From CAZLPZ01 sp964561535 (GTDB taxonomy: Bacteria > Pseudomonadota > Alphaproteobacteria > Micavibrionales > Micavibrionaceae): a stretch of 28,300 bases of DNA. The DNA is taken from NCBI GenBank assembly GCA_964561535.1, contig CAZLPZ010000022.1, positions 1 through 28,300 on the forward strand, read 5' to 3'. Made by a program: the position numbers and the translations under genes. This document shows positions 23,001 through 28,300 of this stretch, in pieces (within the stretch, counting starts at the first letter, position 1; each line of letters opens with the position of its first letter). A model generated the notes under the pieces. It saw only the letters and a list, made by a program, of their open reading frames with translations, ran no database searches and had not been told where the DNA came from.

Positions 23001-23024
23001 GACCCCCACCTTCGCGGGGATGAC
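23001..23024. repeat. Divergent REP-like repeat copy
   Basis: GACCCCCACCTTCGCGGGGA then TGAC: the reverse-orientation form of the same repeat family, with a CCCC/GGGG stem around ACCTTCGC. It lies between two convergent genes. Confidence 0.55.
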
Positions 23025-23036
23025 GGCTGGTGGATT

Positions 23037-23474
23037 TTATTTCCTGAGCAAATCCCGGATTTCGGTCAACAATTGAACGTCCGCCGGGGGCGCGCTCGGT
23101 TTATCGGCCTCGGCCTTTTTCAATTTATTGATTTGTTTCACCAACATAAAAATCACAAACGATACGATCAAGAAATTGATCACAGCATTGATAAAGACAC
23201 CCACCGAAATCACGAGAACACCGGCCTCTTTAGCTTGTTTGACAGTTTGAACCGTATCTTTAACAGCATTCCATTTTTCCCATGACAGGGGAATAAATAG
23301 GTTTGAAAAATCAACACCACTGGTCAAAATGCCGATGATCGGCATGATCACGTCAGCAACCAAAGAATTCACGATACCGGTAAACGCCGCGCCGATAATG
23401 ATCCCGACGGCGAGATCAATGACATTGCCACGAGAAATAAAGGCCTTAAATTCGTTGAAAATATGAGTCGGCAT
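23037..23474 (-). CDS. mscL: Large-conductance mechanosensitive channel MscL
   Basis: 145 aa from the ATG at 23474 (MPTHIFNEFKAF), which has AAGGA 10 bases upstream; the 9-codon extension to 23501 is unlikely. It opens under membrane tension to release solutes after osmotic downshock. The N-terminal amphipathic helix, TM1 (GNVIDLAVGIIIGAAF...), the periplasmic loop (FSNLFIPLS) and TM2 (FINAVINFLIVSFVIFMLV) are in the standard order, followed by a cytoplasmic helix ending in LLTEIRDLL. Confidence 0.96.
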   Translation of the reverse strand: MPTHIFNEFKAFISRGNVIDLAVGIIIGAAFTGIVNSLVADVIMPIIGILTSGVDFSNLFIPLSWEKWNAVKDTVQTVKQAKEAGVLVISVGVFINAVINFLIVSFVIFMLVKQINKLKKAEADKPSAPPADVQLLTEIRDLLRK

Positions 23475-23572
23475 AAAGTAAATCCTTTCTTGAAAAAACA
23501 CTGACCCTTTTTAATCAAATTATCCCAAAATGTCAATTAACGGCAATCCACATAGGTATTTGAACAAAATAG

Positions 23573-23604
23573 AAAAAAAACCCGATCCAACGGACCGGGT
23601 TTTT
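23573..23604 (-). terminator. Intrinsic terminator after the Bax inhibitor-1-like gene
   Basis: AAAACCCGATCC (plus strand, from 23577) pairs with GGACCGGGTTTT (23592-23603) with one mismatch. On the minus strand the stem is followed by a run of eight T. It lies about 35 bp past the stop codon at 23639. Confidence 0.85.
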
Positions 23605-23638
23605 AAAAAGTATCTAATATTATTGGCTGTACTCAAAT

Positions 23639-24373
23639 CTATTCCCGATTTGACAATAATTGCAGCAAACTTTGAAACAAGGCGATAAAGCTGATGTACA
23701 AATTCAAGGCAGCCATCCACGCCAAACGTGAATTACCTTCTGCCCCATACGCTGGATTATACATTTCTTTCGTTTTTTGGGTCTCAAACGCGGTAAGACC
23801 CGAAAAAACAATAATCGTCCCGATCGATATAATATTATTCAACCCCGCGGATACTGGAATAACATTAAAAGCCGTCCCGAGCATCGCAATCAAGGAAAAT
23901 GCCAGTAACCCAAACATCCCCATAATACAAAATACGCCAATCGGTCCCAAATCACGTTTTGTGGTGTAACCAAAAATCGACAAACCTGCAAACATGATCG
24001 TCGTCATTAACAATGCACGAACAATATCCGCTGGAACATAGACAAGAAAAATCGTCGCAAATGAAAGCCCGTAAATAACACTAAGTAACATAAAGGTCGC
24101 ACGCAATTTATTTGATGCCATGCGATCAGGACGAAATCCAAACCAAATAAGGCCGAGGGGCGAGAGCGCGAGGACCATCGCCGCAATGGGGTTCGTAATA
24201 ATTTGCAAAATCGCCATCGAATGCCCGGCGATATAGGCGACAAAAGCCGTGATCGCAAGGCCAAGGCTCATGCGATTATACACGCTCTGCATATGGGCTT
24301 TAAGGCCCACATCAACAGCGGCGCCTGTACGCGCGGCTAATGTGGATTGTGGCATTTGAAAAGGATCAGACAT
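23639..24373 (-). CDS. Bax inhibitor-1 / YccA family membrane protein
   Basis: 244 aa from the ATG at 24373 (MSDPFQMPQS), with AAGGAG 8 bases upstream; a 15-codon extension to 24418 lacks support. The family is a seven-TM protein (BI-1, in bacteria YbhL/YccA) linked to membrane protein quality control and calcium leak. It shows about seven hydrophobic segments after a soluble N-terminus, the VYNRMSLGLAITAFVAYIAG start, and the late ETQKTKEMY motif with LNLYISFIALFQSLLQLL at the end. A terminator follows it. Confidence 0.93.
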   Translation of the reverse strand: MSDPFQMPQSTLAARTGAAVDVGLKAHMQSVYNRMSLGLAITAFVAYIAGHSMAILQIITNPIAAMVLALSPLGLIWFGFRPDRMASNKLRATFMLLSVIYGLSFATIFLVYVPADIVRALLMTTIMFAGLSIFGYTTKRDLGPIGVFCIMGMFGLLAFSLIAMLGTAFNVIPVSAGLNNIISIGTIIVFSGLTAFETQKTKEMYNPAYGAEGNSRLAWMAALNLYISFIALFQSLLQLLSNRE

Positions 24374-24546
24374 TACAAAATCTCCTTGGATGTCGCATTC
24401 ATATTCCAGAGGGCACAATTGCCATGGACGATCAAAGATAGCTTTGATATAGACTTATTTTAGGGCGGATAAAGAGAGGGGTCAATAAAAACCGGACAAG
24501 AAACGTCTTATTTATATTATGTATATAAATTATATTCTGGAAAATT

Positions 24547-25242
24547 TTAATTATCGCGTGACTGCCTTGAAATTTTTTCCAACTCTTCCCGCACCAATCG
24601 ATCAACCAAACCCGGGACATGATGGTCAATCCATTCCCGCAAAAGTGGCTGCAACAGGTCCTTGACGATATCTTCTAATGTCACGGTTGACCCCTCAATC
24701 GCACGTTTACGTTCCATCAAAATCGTATCAGATAATTTGGAAAAAGCCCCCAAAGTCGCATCCGTGGCATTCTTTGTAAAAACAGAAGCCGGTGATGGAT
24801 TCGAATTAAAAACAGGCGACTGATCTACGGATGGTAGCGGATTATCAAACACAGGCTTTTGAAGCGGGGCAGATACCGCCGCCACCGGAACATCTGGCAG
24901 ATCATTCAGGTCAAAAGACATTTTATCTATAGGGGTTTCTGAGGTAGATCCTGTGTCATTAGAAGAATCAATACGATCGACCAATTCAAAGATATCATCT
25001 TCCGTGCTGGGTAATTCACTTGCCCCCGGCATCGGGTCCGTCAAATCAATCGGCTCTACCGTATCCGAAACAGGCGGCAGGGGAAAATCAGCGGGCGTCG
25101 GAACCTCTGGCACATCCACTTGCGGCATGACAGAGGCCATAGAATCACCCGTCGATTTTTGATCGTCTTCTGAAATAATTTGCCGGATCGAGGCAAGGAT
25201 TTCCTCGATTGAATGGTCTTGTTCTGCGGCTTTTGACGACAT
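24547..25242 (-). CDS. popZ: PopZ-like polar organizing protein (DUF2497)
   Basis: 231 aa. PopZ forms a polar condensate that anchors the chromosome origin and recruits cell-cycle proteins in alphaproteobacteria. The N-terminal helix HSIEEILASIRQIISEDD (residues 10-27) is the partner-binding region. The middle (about 30-165) is a Pro/Asp/Ser-rich disordered linker. The C-terminal helices, TLEDIVKDLLQPLLREW then VPGLVDRLVREELEKI, are the oligomerisation domain. The layout and order beside tolC and a PCMT gene match a conserved alphaproteobacterial neighbourhood. Confidence 0.94.
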   Translation of the reverse strand: MSSKAAEQDHSIEEILASIRQIISEDDQKSTGDSMASVMPQVDVPEVPTPADFPLPPVSDTVEPIDLTDPMPGASELPSTEDDIFELVDRIDSSNDTGSTSETPIDKMSFDLNDLPDVPVAAVSAPLQKPVFDNPLPSVDQSPVFNSNPSPASVFTKNATDATLGAFSKLSDTILMERKRAIEGSTVTLEDIVKDLLQPLLREWIDHHVPGLVDRLVREELEKISRQSRDN

Positions 25243-25358
25243 TGTTCAAGCGTCCGAGTTTAGTTTAAAATAATTCACCTTTAGTTTAGCGAAGGTTCGC
25301 CGATCGGAAAAGTATAAAAAAACGACTTATACACATATCGGCGAATTTAGTGACTTAT

Positions 25359-27122
25359 CTATCGACCCTCTTCAGGTTCTTTTTCAATATCGATCGACAA
25401 AACCGAGTTTAAGGCGCGATTTCGGATCTCATCCGGCTCGAAAACCTGCTCTTGAATACCGACATTTCCAGGAACCAGTTGCCCAATGGCCGAGGCAAGG
25501 GCAAATTCTGCAACAATTTCATTTCGCTTCGCCGTAATTTCAGCAATTTGCGCATCCCGAAGTTCTAAATCGGCATCCAAAGCATCCAAAATTGTTCGTT
25601 GCCCCAAATTCGCCTCTTGGCGCACACCCGTACGTGCAATCGTCGCGGCATGAACTTGGGCCTGCCGCGACGCATATTCAGCACGGGCCGAGGCCAGATT
25701 TTCAAAAGCACGAACAGTTTCTTCGCGGGCTGCACGTCGCGCCGAAAGAATTTTTAAATACCGTTCATTCGCCGTATATTTCGCCGCACGTACACGAGAC
25801 CGCATGGCCCCCCCTTCATAAAGAGGCATCGATAAAGATACGCCAACCTGACCGGTTTCTGAACTGTCATACGCTGCTGACACAGCATTACGCGTAGCAG
25901 AAAGCCCCGCATTTAAAGACACATCCGGCAATAGGGACCCGGACTCGACATGAATTGCACTTTCAGCTGCGCGGTGCTCCGCCTTTGCTTCAATCACAAG
26001 CGGATGGTAAATTTCAGCCGCTGTGATGGCCAATGCTAACTGATCTGGAAGGGGAAAAAGAGATTCTGGTACATCCAAATGTTCAGGCGCAGGAGCCCCT
26101 ACGATTTGTTCAAATACGGCACGTGATGAGCGATAAGTCCCCGTTGCCGTAATTAAATCGGCCTCGGCACGTGCAAGACGGAATTCAGATTGCGCAACAT
26201 CCGTACGCGTTACATCACCAACATGAAAACGATCTTTTGTCGCCTTCAATTGGCGTTCAATATCATCCCGATTTTTTTGATTTACAGTCACGGTTGCTTG
26301 GGTTTTTAAAACGTCCATATAAGATTCGGCCGCGCGGAACAATACCAAACGTTCTGCATCCGCCAATCGCGCCAATTGGGCATCAATACGCGAATCAGCG
26401 GCGCGAATACCGGCAATCGTCCGCCCTCCCCGATAAAGAGGTTGTGCAAGATTTAAAGATGCCGTCTCTTCGGTGCCAGATAACCCTCCCGATACATCTG
26501 TATCTGTACTTGTATGCGTGATATCTCCCGACGCTGTAATTTGCGGTTGGAAATAAGCGGTCGCTTGCGGTAATTGTTCAAACAGTGCCTTTGTTTGTGC
26601 GCGCGCGGCGCGTAAATCAGGATTAAACAAATAGGCGTCGCGCAATACAGCAGAAAATGGCATATCCGACGATGTAATCGGCCCTGAGATATCAACTGTA
26701 TTGATATTTTCCACCTTGCTTATCCCAAGAGGGGTGTTTTTATTTTTCCGTTTTTGTGCCATCACGCGCGTAGAAGCGGATGTGGGATAAACAAACGAAT
26801 CACGTTTCTTTTTAGAAACTATTTTTTTAGGCCGTGTTTGTTTTTGAGAAGATATCGGCGCGTCCACAACTTTATCCAAATTTTCAGATGGCGAAAGCAC
26901 ATCACGAATGAGAGGGGAAATAACATCTGCCGCCGCATCGGGATGAGGCACCTTTTTTAAATCATCGGCCGGAGGTGGTTCAACAAGAACGCCCGCTGGT
27001 GATCTTAAATCATCCAATAAAACCGGGGGCGCGACGGGAGGAAGAGTCATTTCTTCAACTGCAAAAACAGGCAAAGATACAGTTGTTCCCAGAAGTAGCA
27101 TCAGAATAAATTTTTTTGACAT
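25359..27122 (-). CDS. tolC: TolC-family outer-membrane efflux protein with long N-terminal linker
   Basis: 587 aa, longer than the typical 450-490. Residues 1-21 form a signal peptide (SLPVFA-V). Residues about 22-150 are an unusual Pro/Lys-rich low-complexity region (PPVAPP, then KKIVSKKKRD) that is not part of the TolC fold. From about 155 the protein has the standard two OEP repeats: DAYLFNPDLRAARAQ, ASLNLAQPLYRGGRT, FHVGDVTRTDVAQSEFRL, then LSMPLYEGGAMRSRV and GQRTILDALDADLELRDA. It forms the outer-membrane exit duct for type I secretion and efflux pumps. No inner-membrane partner genes are near. popZ follows it 116 bp downstream. Confidence 0.93.
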   Translation of the reverse strand: MSKKFILMLLLGTTVSLPVFAVEEMTLPPVAPPVLLDDLRSPAGVLVEPPPADDLKKVPHPDAAADVISPLIRDVLSPSENLDKVVDAPISSQKQTRPKKIVSKKKRDSFVYPTSASTRVMAQKRKNKNTPLGISKVENINTVDISGPITSSDMPFSAVLRDAYLFNPDLRAARAQTKALFEQLPQATAYFQPQITASGDITHTSTDTDVSGGLSGTEETASLNLAQPLYRGGRTIAGIRAADSRIDAQLARLADAERLVLFRAAESYMDVLKTQATVTVNQKNRDDIERQLKATKDRFHVGDVTRTDVAQSEFRLARAEADLITATGTYRSSRAVFEQIVGAPAPEHLDVPESLFPLPDQLALAITAAEIYHPLVIEAKAEHRAAESAIHVESGSLLPDVSLNAGLSATRNAVSAAYDSSETGQVGVSLSMPLYEGGAMRSRVRAAKYTANERYLKILSARRAAREETVRAFENLASARAEYASRQAQVHAATIARTGVRQEANLGQRTILDALDADLELRDAQIAEITAKRNEIVAEFALASAIGQLVPGNVGIQEQVFEPDEIRNRALNSVLSIDIEKEPEEGR

Positions 27123-27164
27123 TATTGGATGGGCTCTTTTTAAAATTGAAAAATGAAAAGAAAA

Positions 27165-27830
27165 TTACGCAAAAGCAAAACGAATAGACGGCTCAAATCC
27201 TGGTAAATAAGAAGATTTAGCATCAAATAAGGGTCGCGACGACACATGACCCGATGCTGTTTTTTGAAAAAGGTAAACAGTTCCTATTGTTTGCTGATCC
27301 GGAACAATAATCGCGACCATACGCCCCAATGGTTTTAAATGAAGCGCAAGATCATAAGGAGATTGAGATACAGCCCCATTAACCAAAATCGCGTCATAAT
27401 CGGTGACCGATTTAGCCCCCCCCCGTAAATCCCCTAGAATACGGGTAATATTTGGCATCGACCACGCCGCATGAGCGGCCTTATTTAATGGGGTAAAATC
27501 CTCATTACATTCAAGGTCTGTTACATTATTTGAAATCCAGGCGAGAATTGCGGCGCTATATCCCGTATCGCCCCCCACACATAAAACATTATCCTCAGAA
27601 GTAATTTCCAACGCCTCAATCATTTTACCCAAGATCGTTGGGGCAAGCATCACCCGTGTTGACGTAATATTCAAATCCATATCACTATAAGCAACAGATT
27701 TTAAAAAGTGTGGTACAAAAATATCCCGCGGAATCGCCGCAAAGGCTTCTATCAAACCGGGATTCAAAACCCCATTCGGCAACAATTGTGAATTCACCAT
27801 ATTCATACGGGCCATATCATAGGAAATCAT
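27165..27830 (-). CDS. Protein-L-isoaspartate O-methyltransferase-like protein
   Basis: 221 aa from the ATG at 27830 (MISYDMARMNMVNSQL), preferred over a TTG at 27845. It has the PCMT fold: N-terminal RMNMVNSQLLPNG, IPRDIFVP, then SAM-binding motif I VLCVGGDTGYSAAILA near residues 85-100 and DAILVNGAV. True PCMTs usually have G-x-G-S-G-Y; here GDTGY replaces it, and the region after it is short. In many alphaproteobacteria a degenerate PCMT-like gene sits directly before tolC, as here with a 42-bp gap, so an operon is likely. Repair activity is uncertain. Confidence 0.85.
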   Translation of the reverse strand: MISYDMARMNMVNSQLLPNGVLNPGLIEAFAAIPRDIFVPHFLKSVAYSDMDLNITSTRVMLAPTILGKMIEALEITSEDNVLCVGGDTGYSAAILAWISNNVTDLECNEDFTPLNKAAHAAWSMPNITRILGDLRGGAKSVTDYDAILVNGAVSQSPYDLALHLKPLGRMVAIIVPDQQTIGTVYLFQKTASGHVSSRPLFDAKSSYLPGFEPSIRFAFA

Positions 27831-27985
27831 GATTAAACTGTCCAAAAGAGGGAAAGAGGAGATAGGTCAAGATATATAAACCAGTTTTCAAATATCAACT
27901 AGTCTTTTTGGATGACTTATCCCCGATCAAAATACTAGATTTTCTCCTGCAAGCATGGTACATGATCAAACCCGATAGGGTTAAA

Positions 27986-28059
27986 GGCGCGGTGGCCGAG
28001 TGGTCAGGCAGAGGTCTGCAAAACCTTGTACGCCGGTTCGATTCCGGCTCGTGCCTCCA
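27986..28059 (+). tRNA. tRNA-Cys (anticodon GCA)
   Basis: A 74-nt cloverleaf with encoded CCA. The acceptor GGCGCGG (27986-27992) pairs with TCGTGCC (28049-28055) with G-U wobbles. The anticodon arm GAGGT/ACCTT encloses loop CTGCAAA with GCA. The T arm is GCCGG-TTCGATT-CCGGC. The discriminator is U73, as required in tRNA-Cys. The minus-strand translation across this gene is a well-known spurious product. Confidence 0.96.
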
Positions 28060-28300
28060 AAATTCCCTTCTCCCTTGTTCGCCGTCGTTCGCGTATGTTC
28101 GCAAACTCCCTGTAAATTTTGATCCACCTAAATCTTCATAACAAAATGGATTATTCTTCTCGATATTTGAAAGGCAGTATATACAGACAAGACTGAGCGA
28201 GAATACATCGGGTTTCCCCTCCGGGGAAACCCTCGGCACATGTCCGATTGCCGTTTTGCTCTACACTGTGGGGGCATAGAGTTTGGCACACCCTTATCTT
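28060..28300. other. Intergenic region downstream of tRNA-Cys
   Basis: No gene found. It contains three TTCGC direct repeats at exact 10-bp spacing (28079, 28089, 28099) soon after the tRNA, and a perfect hairpin GGGTTTCCCC-TCC-GGGGAAACCC at about 28210-28232. No T run follows the hairpin. The region after a tRNA is a common integration site, but no integrase or duplicated tRNA end is visible before the window ends. Confidence 0.5.

Noticed and set aside
27895..28239. Open reading frame on the minus strand across the tRNA-Cys gene
   Set aside because: The middle of its translation comes from the tRNA antisense strand, a common source of false hypothetical proteins. The tRNA is certain and the rest has no family features.

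Overview
The window is a piece of an alphaproteobacterial chromosome with moderate GC content. Class-level evidence is the 5' part of a 16S rRNA gene (minus strand, left edge), PopZ (DUF2497) next to a TolC-type gene and a PCMT-type gene, rpsT directly before dnaA, a BTLCP-type transglutaminase-like protease, and GTCATCCCGGC-type palindromic repeats. I cannot place it reliably below class.

Layout. 1-~700: 16S 5' end, its leader and two tandem promoters, all reading left. 934-6266: a transglutaminase-like protease with an MshEN-like cytoplasmic domain (+), then pyruvate kinase and aconitase (-). 6433-7991: a + strand cassette of a DedA membrane protein, a small exported barrel-like protein and a periplasmic HMA metal-binding protein. 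8082-10549: three minus-strand genes (exported HExxH protein, unknown protein, alpha/beta hydrolase). 10717-12180: a TerA-TerD pair that converges on alr. 13416-14872: rpsF-rpsR-rplI with its own promoter and terminator; dnaB, often found between rplI and alr, is absent. 15337-17437: groES-groEL, with a pair of inverted palindromic repeats between the two genes. 17586-19255: an AT-rich accessory pair, an XRE-family regulator with a PLD/TrmB-like sensor domain and a formyltransferase. 19482-19587: a candidate small RNA, not matched to any family I know with certainty, with its own promoter, a CCTCC (anti-Shine-Dalgarno) loop and an intrinsic terminator. 19771-21918: rpsT and dnaA, with a perfect DnaA box inside the rpsT promoter. 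22027-27830: EamA transporter, mscL, Bax inhibitor-1-like protein, popZ, tolC-like and a PCMT-like methyltransferase. 27986-28059: tRNA-Cys.

Most of the window is housekeeping. The most interesting parts are: (1) the MshEN-TM-BTLCP fusion, which could place c-di-GMP sensing and periplasmic proteolysis in one polypeptide; (2) the XRE/formyltransferase locus, whose regulator looks like a compositional mosaic; (3) the small RNA divergent from that regulator, with shared operator-like half-sites; (4) the DnaA box between -35 and -10 of the rpsT-dnaA promoter. Functions come from motifs read by eye; no database search was run.
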